From positions 18,736,930-18,800,929 of the forward strand of contig NC_058143.1 of NCBI RefSeq assembly GCF_011075055.1: a DNA stretch of 64,000 nt, given 5' to 3'. Numbering within the stretch: position 1 is the stretch's first letter; each line of letters starts with the position of its first letter. Under the pieces are notes generated by a model. The model searched no databases, had not been told where the DNA came from, and saw nothing but the letters and a program-made list of their open reading frames with translations. The DNA comes from Mangifera indica. Its lineage: Eukaryota > Streptophyta > Magnoliopsida > Sapindales > Anacardiaceae. Shown here in pieces: positions 24,800 through 36,790 of the stretch. Made by a program: the position numbers and the translations under genes.

Positions 24800-25380
24800 T
24801 TATTACAATTTGATAATATATAATATATATTTTAAAATACAATAAAAAATATATTAATTAATATAATATAATAAATATATGATATGATATGATATATATT
24901 ATAATATGATAGATATTATTGATACGATTTGATACACTTTAAAAAAAATGATGTATATGAAAAAAAAAATATGATTGTATATGAAAAATTTTGAAATTGT
25001 ATAGATGTTTATGATATTTTTAAAAGTGATGACATATTAATTATAATTTTATTTTTTAAAAGGTTTATCATACAATATAATATAAAAAATTAAGTTTTTG
25101 ATATACGATACGATATACGATTTGACTACCAGACTAATAACAATTAAATTAATATACTAGATTTAGAAAGCATAAATCTTCAATTACCCATTCTAGATTA
25201 AGCTAAACATCATAGTTATTAATATCGTATGATATGCAATACATATTATACGATATGATACAGATAAAAAATAATACATATTTTAGGATGTATCGAAATT
25301 TAATATGATACAATAGTCTTATCGTACGATATGATACATATTAGTAAAATTAATGATACAAAATGATACATTTTTTTAAC
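24800..25380. repeat. ATACGATATGATAC-rich repeat cluster
   Basis: More than ten variants of ATACGATATGATAC / GTATCGTAT occur on both strands, including a near-palindromic GATATACGATACGATATACG at 25098-25117. Islands of unique AT-rich DNA lie between the repeats. It looks like one or two fold-back elements. The exact ends are not resolvable by eye. Confidence 0.4.
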
Positions 25381-25399
25381 TAAATTGGGCATGTAATTA

Positions 25400-25760
25400 A
25401 GGGTGAATACAAACCGAGCCAATCTCGAACACCCATTGGTTCGAGTTTAACTTAAATATAACATGATTCAATTTGATTCAATTCAAATCAATGGTTCAAA
25501 TTCATGGGTCAATTCAATTCAAATTTATAATTCAAATCGATGGTTTAAATTATGGTTTAAGTTATGACTCATTGATAAAACGATATTATTTTATCTAAAT
25601 AATAAGTAAAACCACTTATTCGAACCAAACTTGAGTCCAATTGAATCAAATACCTCCTAACTTGAATTTGGCGTAATTTCAAAAACAAACAAAATCTTCT
25701 AATTAGAATTTAACTAGAACTCAAATTATAAATTTGAGTCAAATCGAGATCATTTCCAAA
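25400..25760. repeat. Dispersed repeat debris (TTCAATTCAAATT-rich)
   Basis: Dense in TCAATTCAATTCAAATTxAT, GGTTCAAATT and GGTTCGAGTTT variants, the same vocabulary as at 9348-9600 and 27840-28090. No reading frame and no ends are identified. Confidence 0.3.
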
Positions 25761-27269
25761 ACTAAGTAGAGTTAATTTGGAGGTAGCTCAAAATGGGGTT
25801 ACCCAATCGAATCTATTTTCTTTTATCAATTAAAAATGATTTTTTTTATTTTAATTGAATGTTTAATATATAACTACCTACCTTAATGTATTTTTTTTAT
25901 TACATTACTTATTTTGTATAATGAAGTTTAATTATAATTCTTCATCTATATTATTTATTAATTAAATTAGTAACAATTTGATAATATAATTTTAGTCATT
26001 TATTTTATTTTAAAAACATTGGTGATATTAAATTAAGAATTGAAAGTGGAAAATAAAATGAAAAATATAACAAAAAAAACTTTAATTTAATTTTTAAAAT
26101 TTTTTATTATTTTATTTTAAAAAATGTATTATTTAATATAATATATAATATGAAAAATTAAGGTTTTAATACACTATTTAATTCCCATGCTGAATATGGA
26201 TGGAAACTCATTTATCCATGTCATGTCCCTCAGCCCAGCCCATGCTTATTTGTAAATCTATTCCAAATTTTGTTTTTGGATCACCCCAAATAATGGATGG
26301 ATTTGATTATAACCGAATCAATCCTATGGCGGGTTTAAACTCATATTGAATTTATAATATTTAGTTTGAGTTTGTTTAAATTGATATATAATATCGTAAA
26401 AGGGTTGGTGCTAAGGGTAAATAGTATTATCACATCAATAACAATATTATCAAATAGACAAATATATTGATCTTTAGTATAATTATTAAGTCAAAACTCT
26501 AATTCAGTATTGTTTCATTTGAGTTGAGTTGAGTTGTAGAATATTATAATTGAATTAACTTGGATTAAATCCACCGTTACATGAAACTTTTTAACTTCTT
26601 TTCATTTAAATATAGGTAGAATAAACCGAATCAATTTGAAACTTAACTCAACTCAACCCTTACTCTTGAAGGATCTATGGAAAATTTTTTCTGCTACTCC
26701 AAGGTGAAAATATCAACGGTTTAACTTCTTTTGTCAAAATCAAGGTGTGATATGTTTTAATTTTTATAAAATAAATTCTTTTTATTTTTCTTAAATTGAT
26801 TTTAATAGCACCCTTAATCAAACAAAGCAAAGGCCTCCCTAGAATCCTTCTAAAACCATGAGATGAATTGAAAGCAAGGATAAGTTTAAAGTAAAAAGTT
26901 TTCATAGTATACGTAAAAATAAATTATACAAATTTATTTATGTAATTTGAGAAAGTAATATCTAATTGAGTAATTTTAAAATATAAATAATAATTATATT
27001 ACTCAATTATAAACTATTGTCTCAATTTATATAATTTATTTGTAAATATAGTTTTTATTCAAAAATAAAATGTTTTTTTTAATAATTACAAATTAAAAAT
27101 ATATTATTGGGCTTGAATAGCACCAGTCATAATGCCCACTTTGCTTCGGACTCGACTCTGGTTAATTGTACTTAAAGATGTTGGCCTTATACTTTCTTAC
27201 CTTGAAGTTTGGGCCGATGTAGCAGGCCTCGATCATAGGAGTTGAAAATTGAAAGCTTAGACCAAACTT

Positions 27270-27580
27270 CCTATGAGAATGTAATTTTATTTATTATTAT
27301 TATAAAATCGTATATATAAATAATTAAATATTATTTTAATTTTAATTTTAAATTATTTAATTATACGATGATATTTTATTGTTTTTATAAAATGTTATAC
27401 ATATAATATTATTCTATATATAAATAATAAGTATAATTTTATACATAAATATAATATATCATTATATAATTGAATATTGTTTAATCTCTAATTTAAAATC
27501 ACTTAATTATATGATATTATATTATTATTTATATATAAAATTATATTCATTGATTATGCATATAATTTTATTATTATTTA
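27270..27580. repeat. Fold-back MITE copies, two in tandem
   Basis: The segments at about 27290-27370 and 27460-27550 both carry ATATAATT.AATATT.TTTAAT...AATTTAAAATCA.TTAATTATA.GAT, a near-palindrome with its centre in the AATTTTAATT-like run. The same stem is found at about 15490-15560 and 39360-39460. Confidence 0.4.
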
Positions 27581-29237
27581 TTTCATTTTAAAATTGCCTC
27601 TATTCAATGTTTAAGTCATCACTTGATAAACCGTCTTTGACAAATTAATCTATGAAAATAATAAATTCCGATATTAGTCAATTCCAATATCCCTCGTTCA
27701 TTTTATCATAAATCTAAATATAGGAAATAAAGAGTGATAAACGAAGGAGATAATAGTAATTAAGTTGACATTGTATGATTAATGAACTAATGAAGCATCA
27801 AATCACAATAACTAAAGATTCATATATCTTAGATTGATCTAAGATTTGGGTTCATTTGAGGTAACAATAGTATTCGTTTGAGTTAAAAATTAAGTTAGTT
27901 TTTCATAAAACGAGTTTAATTTAAGTTAATTCAAATATTTAAGTTTGAATCGACTTAAATTAAATTCAAAATTAAATTATTTTAAAACTATATTCAAGTC
28001 TTAATTTATTGATTTTAAATTAACTTTTTTAAATTTAAATTTATTTTAAATTGAATCTTATTTAAACTCGTTTCATATATAAACTAACCTTACCGAAGTT
28101 TGTGGTGAGGATTAGGCATAATTTTATTATTATTTTCAAGAAGGAAAGCTTGATGGATAATTATTCAATGTATTAATGGCCGCATTTATGGCAAGCTTTG
28201 AAAATGGTAACGAAATGTTAATACAAGATCTTTCTCTAGCATAAGGAGATCAGAACGGGGAATCCACATCTAAATCAAACTGTAGAAATTTCTCCTCATA
28301 GAGCAGCCAAAAATGACAATTTGTCTCAATAAATCCATAAATTATTGCATTATGTTTACTAATAAAGTCTCCAAAAAACGTGTTAGTTGTTAAATGTTAG
28401 TTATCGAAATTAAGCATGAAGATTAGCTATAATCAATACGTAGGTTCACATTAATTAATTATAATATATTGGGGAGCACCCACTTGCTTTAAGACGAATT
28501 CAAAGTGATTTGTTGTATGGATTTAACAGAAAGTATTATATTATACATATGAAGGTATTGTCATGTTGAAATTGAAGTGAGAAAAATGTGAGTTTAGCTT
28601 TTTTTTTTTTAATGGTAAAATGTAAACATCAGATTGGAAAATATGCATGGATGGATCATTCAAGGATACATGTGGTCTTAATCAGTCAGCTTCATTTTTG
28701 TGGCTAGGGTAATCTCCGGGAGGCTTTCCATAAAACAAATGATTGGACTATTATAACTTAATCACATTCATAATTTTATGTCAGAAACTAAATTTTTTCT
28801 TTACTTATTGTAATTACAAGCATATGAATTTACAGTTTTGTTTGAATCTATTTGTATAATTTTAGTTAAGAAATATGGATGATTCTGTAAAATCATCACT
28901 CAATGGTCTTGGTTTTACAGCTAACTTGCTAGAATCTTTTAGTTTTACTGCTAATCTGATGGAACATGGGAGAAAAACCCGCAGGTATGTGGAAACTCAG
29001 AGCTCATTTTTTCCCCCGGCAATGCCCTGCAATGATTTTCGGTTACCATTGTGAAGATGTTTCTTAGGTATGATTAGACTTCAGATTTCAATATAAAGAG
29101 TAAACAAAGACGTAATTGGGAAGATTTATGCAAACTTTAATGATCAACAGAATTTTTTTTTCAAAGATGTGCCTTTCAATCGCATACGAGAGTTTACCAT
29201 TTGATTTTCGCGATGAGGACTAAAAGTGAACTAGGAC

Positions 29238-30382
29238 TAGACCTGGCCACGGGCCGGTTTGGCCCATGAACCAGACCGAAACCAGCACGGATAAAACCGG
29301 AACCGGATTGAACCGGAATCGAAACCGGATTTTGATTGTTCGATTCCGGTTTATATAATTTTAAACTGTAAAATTGTCTGTTCACATCCGGTTTATAAAC
29401 CGACGGTTTACATCTTCTAAACCGGTAATTTTATTTTATTTTTTGAATTTTTTTTATTTTTTTAAATTTTAACAAAAAGGAACCGTTGGTTCCCTGTAAA
29501 TATGCAGGGACCCGGTCCCTTGCATATTTCAAGTCCCTGCATATTTCAAAATCTTTTGCAAGGGAGCTCCCCTGCATATTTTCTAAATTTCGTTTCACCC
29601 CCCCTTTTTAAAATTCTTTTTTTAAAATTTTTCCTATATATATGCATTCAATCTCTCAACTCTCCCACACTAAATCCTTCAAACTCTCTCATTTACTCTC
29701 ATTCTCATCCTTTCAATTCTTAATACTCTCTCAATCTTTCAATCAAATTATCTCAAATTTAATTAAATTCTTTTTTTATTTTTTATTAATTTCAATTTCA
29801 ATTTTTATTATACAATTCATAATTAATTATAGAATTTATTCTTATAATTAATTTTATTTATTATCTTTCATAATTAATTATATAATTTATTTATTATATA
29901 AAAGTGGATAGTTCAAGAGCCGAATTACGCCAACAAGATATAAAAGTGGACTTCAATGAAGAATCGTTTGATTTAACTATGGATAGTTCGATGACTAGAA
30001 ATAATAGTCAAGATAGCAGAGGTGAATGATAAGGTAAGAAGGTACTGTCGGCTATTGGATATGCAAAGGTAAGAGAACTACGAAGGTTTTGATTTTTCTA
30101 AACCCCAAGAAGATACGTAGGAAGCTTAATTGAAAAATTAAGTCCAAACATTTCTTTTAATTTTCAATTATTATAATTAATAATTTAAAAATTAAATCAA
30201 GATCATGTATTAGAATTGACGGTTTAACGTCGGTTTTGAACCGGGGTCATGAATTGGAACCGTCGGTTCGAACTGGTTAAAAACTGTCTTATTACGGTTT
30301 CGGTTCAGGGTCCTTATTTTTTCGAACCGTGAACCGACGGTTTTGAACGGAAACTTCCGGTCATGAACCATGGCCAGGACTA
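29238..30382. mobile_element. Non-autonomous hAT element, deletion derivative
   Basis: The termini are TAGACCTGGCCA (29238-29249) and, read inward on the other strand, TAGTCCTGGCCA (30371-30382), a 12-bp TIR with one mismatch. They are flanked by an 8-bp target-site duplication, ACTAGGAC (29230-29237) and ACTAGAAC (30383-30390), with one mismatch. The 8-bp TSD and short TIR are diagnostic of hAT. About 200 bp inside each end is packed with CCGGTTT/AAACCGG motifs (for example AACCGGAACCGG), the subterminal repeats bound by hAT transposases. The 1145-bp interior has a TATA-like CTATATATATGC (29633-29644), a CT-rich leader and a 42-codon transposase-like remnant. It looks like an internally deleted copy of an autonomous element. 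Confidence 0.85.
29904..30029 (+). pseudogene. Remnant of the N-terminus of a hAT transposase gene
   Basis: Forty-one codons are open from GTG (29904) to TGA (30027-30029): VDSSRAELRQQDIKVDFNEE and onward, rich in Asp, Glu and Ser. It follows a TATA-like box and CT-rich leader in the position where autonomous hAT elements start their transposase, and those proteins commonly begin with an MDSS-type acidic stretch. The first codon is GTG where ATG would be expected. The BED finger, RNaseH-like core and hATC dimerisation region are all absent, presumably lost in the internal deletion. Confidence 0.5.
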
Positions 30383-33300
30383 ACTAGAACTATATGTATT
30401 ATAAATTATATTTATATTCATTAGGTAAATTCCATTGGTTAGTTTGTATATAATGTATCAATGATTACTTCTAAATATCCAAGATTAAACATCAACCATT
30501 TATTAAGCCAATACATTAAAGTCAAAAAAAAAAAAAATCACATAAATTTAAATATATAAACCCTAAACCTTAATTGAATTATAACAATTTTTTATTTTTT
30601 GCCAACTTAATTCATTTGTTACTCTTCATCCCCGTCTATTACCCTTTGTATCAAAAATGTAAGATCTCATACTAACATATTCTCTTATGGATTTATATTC
30701 ATCTACTATAAAATAAGATGAACAAGGTTATACGATATTGTCTATATGTTTATTGTCGAAAATTTTAATTATGCTTAAATCCTTCTCGTACATTTAAAAA
30801 ATGATAAAGGTCTTGTCAAAAGGTTGGGGTGAAGACATTTTTTGTATTTAATTGAAATGATTTTTAAAATTACTTTTTTTTATTCTAATTTATTTTATCA
30901 TTTAAAATTATCAAAAGAATTCGTGCTCAACGGTTTCACGACTAGAAGCTTTTACTTTTACTATTACTTTTACTTTTACTGGTAATTCGACGAAACGTGA
31001 AGAAAATCTGAGAGCCCTCGCACTTGACGGGAGGGAGAAAAAACCAGTGGATTCGTGTGGACGCAGAGCTCATAAATCCACCATGTGGTATGCTTAGACT
31101 GGAAAAAGTTTTCCTTTTTCACCTTATTTTTCATTAATTGATTGGTTTCAGCTCAGACATGACAGTCGTGATGGACGGTGGACCTTACTACTGTGATTAA
31201 TTTATTTACTCGTCATTCATAATTCTTCAACGCTCCAATCAAGTCCCTTATATTATTTGTTAATTATAGCCGTTAATAACATAAGGGGCCCGACTAATTT
31301 GTTTTTATCTTATGAATTATGTAATTATATTTCAAAGTTTCGTATTTTTTTACAACAAAAGTTTCAAGACTTGCTGAGATTGAGGATGGAAATTGACAAT
31401 TATCAATAAGTTAGAAATCTTTCTTAGTTACTCCATGTAACTTGTTGAAAATATGAAGCATATAGTTTTGTGATTATATATATATGTCTAATTCAAACTC
31501 AATTCTTTTAATGGAGGTGAGATTGATTAACCAACACATGAAAGAAAAAGAACATGTTCGCTGAATGTTGTTGAGGTTTTGACCCTACCAAAGCTGCTAT
31601 AGCATGGGTAGCAATCAAACTTTGTTCAATCATATTGCTGATGAAAATGAATTAGTTTCAATACAATAAATGGAGATCCAAGCAGAAATATCCTTCTCCG
31701 TTTCTTTCAAGCCAGTAGTTTCAGATGCCGATGTTTAACTAGATTGGTTTAGTTTCTTCTGTTTACCAAGCATAAATTGTGACCTTTCTCTTCTTTACCA
31801 TCCGTAAATGTTCATCCACCAAAAAGGAATCAGATGAAGTAATGACAGTCCCCATTTTACTATTTTTTTGACGTATAATTCCTGTTTTATAGTTTATCAG
31901 TTTTGACTTGTAATAGATTAATTCAAACTTGTTTATCATTAGCCGAGGTTGAAATATTGGTAAGGCATGGAATATTTGCAAAAAACGATTCGAATATGTC
32001 TTAGCTTTAATCTCAACTTAACTTTCTAAAGTTGTAATTAGGGAATAAACCCTAGAAACAAAAATCATCTTAAACAATTCGAAATAAACGAGTTGTTGTA
32101 GAATAATCAATTTCCTAAGTTAACTTGTTGGCGCTCTTGTTCATGGAAGAAAGCAAGAAATCAGGAGTTGTAAATGAATTAGTTGGCTTCTCAATCTCAG
32201 GGAAGTGGACAATAAGATTAATATTGATTGGTTTAAATCAGAAGATTAGGTTAAACTGTGCTTTAATATGGATCGTAGAAGATGTAAAGATGACGTGTTC
32301 TCCACAACAATTGGCTCTGGATTTAATTTCAGCATCAACATGGACTTAAAAGAAAAGCTAACATATTCTTAAACTTCTCTTCTCTTGGATGATGTTTGCA
32401 GAAACCCCACCATTAAGCTTAATTAAATATTAATTAGTGGAGTTAATGGGTGGTCTACATTTCATTAATGTAGAGACTAAGTGGATTCCCTTTCTAATTA
32501 TTGTAGCCAAAGTGGGCTCTCACAGTCTCGAAGGAAAGCTTCAAGTGGGTAGGGCAGCAACACTTGGAATGGCAATTTTGGCAAAAGGGAGAATACATAT
32601 TTGTTTTTATTCTTTTTTAGGAGTAATATTTTAATGAGAGAGAGAGAGAGAGAGTAATTATTGAACAAATGGGTCCATTTTTTATGTGCCTTTAGCGTTG
32701 GAATGCTGTGTCCAAGTTGTCAATAATATTGTGTTAAGATTTATTAAGCTTGACACGTGAATTCATGTGAAGCGGGTCCTCCTTGTTGCCTAGCTTTACC
32801 TTTGGATCCTTCAACTAAAGTTTCATTAAAATATAATTAAACACATTTTACTAAAGTAATTTGACCTTAGTCGGAATATTACAATGTAATTTAGTGAAAC
32901 TTTAACTGGAGCAACCAATTGAATTGAAAGGCTGATAAGTTTTATGTGAAGTTCTGTTGAACTCATAAATTTACTGACAATTCTTCTGTAAGTTTAGTTC
33001 TGAAAACCACAAGCAAATTCATTTCCAGCGATGTAGTTTTAATATTTCTCCAACATCCAATCTGAAAACAGCCCAAATTCATTTAAAAAAAAAAAAATTC
33101 TTGCAGAATCATTCCATATCAATGTCCTATTGTTAGCTGCACATATATCATTTTGGTAGCTTTTAAACTACCAGAAAAAGAATTAGAAGACCACAAGATA
33201 TAAGAATTCAATTAATTGCATATTGATTAAGTGTTTCCTTTTTTATCAGACATAACTTGATTATTGTTTTTATTTTTTTGGGTAAATAAAAATATATTAG

Positions 33301-35414
33301 CACAAAGTAACAATAAGCCAAACTAGGGCTCGAAAAACAAACTGAACTCACCTATCCCCAAGGAGAAGACAACAAAGAAAAGCCTAAAATTGAACTAAGC
33401 TTGTATCACAAACACACAAACTAGAAATCGTCAGCTTCTTTTTAAGACCTATCAGAGTTTCTATAATAATAAAATTCAAGAGGGACAGGAGAGCAACATT
33501 AATATAACAAAGTATCTACAATGGTGCAAGTCTTTCAAAAAGAAAACAAAATAGCAAAGAAATTGTGTCTTATGATTAGTATTCAATATTCAGATTTTAC
33601 TTGTCCCCTTTATTGTTTATGCTTGTTTTAATGATATAAAATGAAACATATATTTTGATTTCTTTTCTATATTGATCATACATACATATTTATTATATGT
33701 CTAGTTCAATAACATTCATAATTCTAGGATTTAGAAGGTATCATTTCTACTGAATTAACTGTTAAATATATTCACAGACTTATTTGAAAATGCAGAGTTC
33801 TTCACTTAGGGTTTATTGTATTAGTGACAAAAAATGATATGTGGGATGGGAACTTCAAGAATCTTAGCTCTTGATGATGACAATTTCCCCTTTTTGTTAG
33901 GGCATACTTTTAAATTTTAAATGCTAGGTTAATCCACTACTTAATCGGTAATCAATATTAAAAGAAGAAAACTATTAAACTTGAGCAAGAGTCTCCTAGT
34001 TTTGTCACCTAATTAAGTCTCACCTTCTTTCAAAAGCTATTTTGAACGATTATGGACAGAGAATCCCCCATTCTGTCAACAGATTAATTTGTCCTCCAAA
34101 AAACTAGCTTGCATCCAAGAAAACTATTATTTATACAGATTATATAGTAGGAGCGCTAGATTTTCTGCAATTGAACTTATAATTGATCATCAAGGAGCCA
34201 GAGAGGAGCCATGGCTTGACCAAACATGTGGGGGCTATTAAATGCCCTAGCTCGGAGATACATTGTATGCGCCACCTGCAAGGAAACTGATAATAAAGAA
34301 AACATCTTTTGCAGTCTATTATCTTTTATTTGAGTCATATATGGCTTTACACATACGAGTTAATATCATTTCTTTGCCTAGTTTTGGTGTGTAAAATATA
34401 ATATAAATCTTGCTAGATCCATTAGCTAGAATGAAATGATGCAAACGAATATTTTATAATATGTTTGTCACAGAAAGCATTTGATATATCTTGAGACATA
34501 ATAAACAAAGAGATTGCTGCTTTATTATATGTAAGAGTAAATTAGTTTTACTTATCCTTCAAAGAAGAATAAAAAATAAATCCCCCCAGTTAACCAACAA
34601 TTCTATAATATATGCACTACAATTCCAAGACAAAGCTGATTTGATCTTCCCTCAGAGTCAACACAAAGAAGTTGGACAAATAATTAGATTCATATATGAT
34701 TACTGCCCATATTTATCTTCTGACAGTTTACTGATCTTTTGAATGACCTTACTTTTTATGCAAGTATATATGAAATTTTTAGTCACTTTACCAATCCTAT
34801 TCCACATATAAAAATCTAAAACTATTTGTAAAAGTACGTCCTAGAATCACATTCCTGAAACTTAAAACTACAGTCCTTATTTCTTCTTCTGAGTAAAGTG
34901 AGAAAAGCAACTTATGACAGATATGAAAACTGTTGATCGGCAAAACCCATCAGCTTCTTATATGATGAATGCCCAATCCTATCCACACACATAATTTTTA
35001 GTATTCCTCAAGTGTAATCTAGCTATTATATCATATTAAATCATAATCCAATTAGCAATATTTATATAGAAAACTATAGTCTATATAAATAGTAAAATTC
35101 AAACCCGAAAACAAAAAAATATTGCGAAAGAAAAAATCTAGATCATGATCACCAACAATTTATAATTGTATCGGTGACTAGAAAACAATTGAATAATAAG
35201 AAGATAACATTTTTATTAGAAACAGAAAGGAAGTGAAACAAAGAACAAGTAAATTAATGTACAATGAAAACCATGGTTCCTCTTCTTCTCAATCCTTCTT
35301 TCTATCTTCTTTCAAGAGCCTATCTTTATGTAACACAAAAAAAGACCTTAAGATAAGAATAACATACTTACAGCCTTCCTACCTTCAAATTATAAATGGA
35401 AATTGTAGTTCTAT
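30383..35414. other. Intergenic region between the hAT element and the AHL gene
   Basis: About 5 kb, AT-rich, with no gene supported. A short AG microsatellite ((GA)n) lies at about 32637-32655, and a possible LINE 3' end at about 33270-33570. Open frames of 60-80 codons near 32125-32634 have no recognisable motif. The last few hundred bases (35000-35414) should include the 3' UTR of the minus-strand AHL gene. Confidence 0.5.
33270..33570 (-). mobile_element. Possible LINE 3' end
   Basis: Read on the minus strand, the segment ends TTTGTGCTAATATATTTTTA then TTTACCCAAAAAAATAAAA. This is like the 3' tails of plant LINE elements (GCTAATATATTTTTxATTTACC plus a poly-A-like tail). No reverse-transcriptase frame is present, so it would be a severely 5'-truncated copy. 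Confidence 0.35.
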
Positions 35415-36260
35415 CTAGAAAGGCGGGCGCATGTGAGTCCAACTATAAGCCTCGTGTAGCTGACTGCCGTTTGGGAGTAGATTTGGAGGCAGATTGTAAA
35501 CAGGCATTTGTGAAGGATCAGGAAGAGCAGTGTGAGTGTTTTGGCCACTGATCCCAATTTGCGGCGGCGAATTATCGGCAGTCCCTTGGATCTGTCCTTG
35601 ACCAGCAGTCTCTTCGTCATCTTCTAGAGGCAATCTTTCATATGTAGCATTTGCAAACGTGGCTGCAATGACCATAACAGGGCCAGCTGCCACCAGTTGC
35701 CCCACCACAGTCCCTCCCACCACGTGGCCCTGTCCTCCAGCTAAGTACACGGTTAGCCCAGTTGAGCCTGGAGGAGCTGGTCCGGGCAAAAACGCTCCGG
35801 TCAACGATAGAATTTCAAACCTACCAGGCAGTGCCATCACAGCACCGGGTGCTGCTGGTTGCCTCAGTGTCACGTTGGCCACCGAACCACTGCCACTAAG
35901 GACGCAGACGCCACGCTGTCGCCTTCTTGCAAATTGGGCTACACTTTCTGCCACATCAGCACCTCCAGCCACCTCCATGACATGACTACGGAGAGAATTA
36001 GGGCTGTCTCTGGTTATGAAAATTGGTGGTTTGGGTTTGTTTTTTGATCCAGGAGGTCGACCTCTGGGTCTTCGGGTGTCAATTTCAATTGCTCCCTCTC
36101 TGGGTTCGTCGCCAGTATCTCTGTCTTCATCTTCATTGCTTCTATTATTGCTGGTTTCATTTACTGAGATTTCAAGGTCGCGTTTGTGTAGAACCAGTGA
36201 ATCGGCTGCTGGGTCGATGCCCGGCATGGCCACTTGATTTGTCCACCAAGGGTTAGCCAG
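35415..36260 (-). CDS. AHL20: AT-hook nuclear-localized protein, AHL19/AHL20 type
   Basis: Intronless. It has a single AT-hook core [17 protein letters not shown] followed by a PPC/DUF296 domain of about 120 residues. The PPC domain runs from [20 protein letters not shown] through [27 protein letters not shown] and [17 protein letters not shown], ending SWTHMRPPF. This is a clade-A (type I) AHL, a nuclear matrix/AT-rich DNA binder that forms trimers through the PPC domain and represses hypocotyl growth and flowering. The N-terminus LANPWWTNQ aligns with MANPWWTN, where AHL19/AHL20 proteins start. Here the start position is CTG (36260-36258) in a strong context (AAAACTGG). The first in-frame ATG is 11 codons later (36227), which would drop [13 protein letters not shown] start gives 281 residues; ATG start gives 270. 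The start is therefore uncertain. AHL19 versus AHL20 also needs a tree. Confidence 0.92.
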   Translation of the reverse strand: MANPWWTNQVAMPGIDPAADSLVLHKRDLEISVNETSNNRSNEDEDRDTGDEPREGAIEIDTRRPRGRPPGSKNKPKPPIFITRDSPNSLRSHVMEVAGGADVAESVAQFARRRQRGVCVLSGSGSVANVTLRQPAAPGAVMALPGRFEILSLTGAFLPGPAPPGSTGLTVYLAGGQGHVVGGTVVGQLVAAGPVMVIAATFANATYERLPLEDDEETAGQGQIQGTADNSPPQIGISGQNTHTALPDPSQMPVYNLPPNLLPNGSQLHEAYSWTHMRPPF

Positions 36261-36790
36261 TTTTGCAATCTGTGGTAAAAGAACAAACAAGTGAAGATGA
36301 TAGATCAAAGAATTAAATAACCTTTAAGGGTTCCGTGTTTGTTTGTATTTTGAGTTCTTTACAAATTGAGGGTTTGAGACCAGAAAGTCAAACTTGAGCT
36401 TAACAAGAAAAAGCAGATTAGGTTTGCAAACTATGGATTGTTTCTTTATGCTACTGTGTGCTCAACCTTCCACAGATTTAATAAGATAGAAGGTAGAAGC
36501 TAGGTAGAGATAAAGAGATGAAGAAAGAGGCAGTAAGAAGAGAGAATTAGATGCAATTGGTAACCGAATCGAGTAAAGGAGAGAAGAAAAGAAAGGAAGT
36601 CTTTAATTTACAAGATGAAGAAGAATCTAAAAGATCAATGACCCAGAAGTGATCTCAATGAAGAGAACAAATCAAGAACAGATGCAAAACCCTCGATAGA
36701 ATCAATTAAGAGATAGCACCTACACTTTGAAACAGGTAGAGAATAAACAAATGCAGTAAAAGAGAGAAATTTTACAGTATTTAAAACAAC
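36261..36790 (-). promoter_or_regulatory. ATG-free, CT-rich leader of the AHL gene with a splice-acceptor-like end
   Basis: Reading upstream on the minus strand, no ATG occurs from 36261 to about 36780. The stretch is CT-rich (TTCCTTTCTTTTCTTCTCTC), as expected of a long 5' UTR. Just upstream of the conserved N-terminus lies CTTGTTTGTTCTTTTACCACAG, a strong acceptor-like sequence (AG at about 36270). A leader intron is possible, with donors such as GTAG|GTGCTA. An upstream ATG exon inside this leader is excluded because there is no ATG. Confidence 0.5.

Larger units (their letters stand above)
21358..29237. other. Intergenic region downstream of ETR2
   Basis: About 7.9 kb. The ETR2 3' flank runs to roughly 21.6 kb. 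The rest is very AT-rich with no convincing gene. It contains an (AT)n run at about 21673-21691, two probable Mutator-like MITE relics (22361-23288 and 23709-24282) and a TACGATA-rich repeat (24800-25380). It also contains GAATTC/GAGTTT-type repeat debris (25400-25760, 26510-26660, 27840-28090) and fold-back MITE copies (26930-27060, 27270-27580). Confidence 0.5.

Noticed and set aside
35659..36256. Plus-strand open frames opposite the AHL gene
   Set aside because: Antisense shadows of the GC-rich AHL coding sequence.
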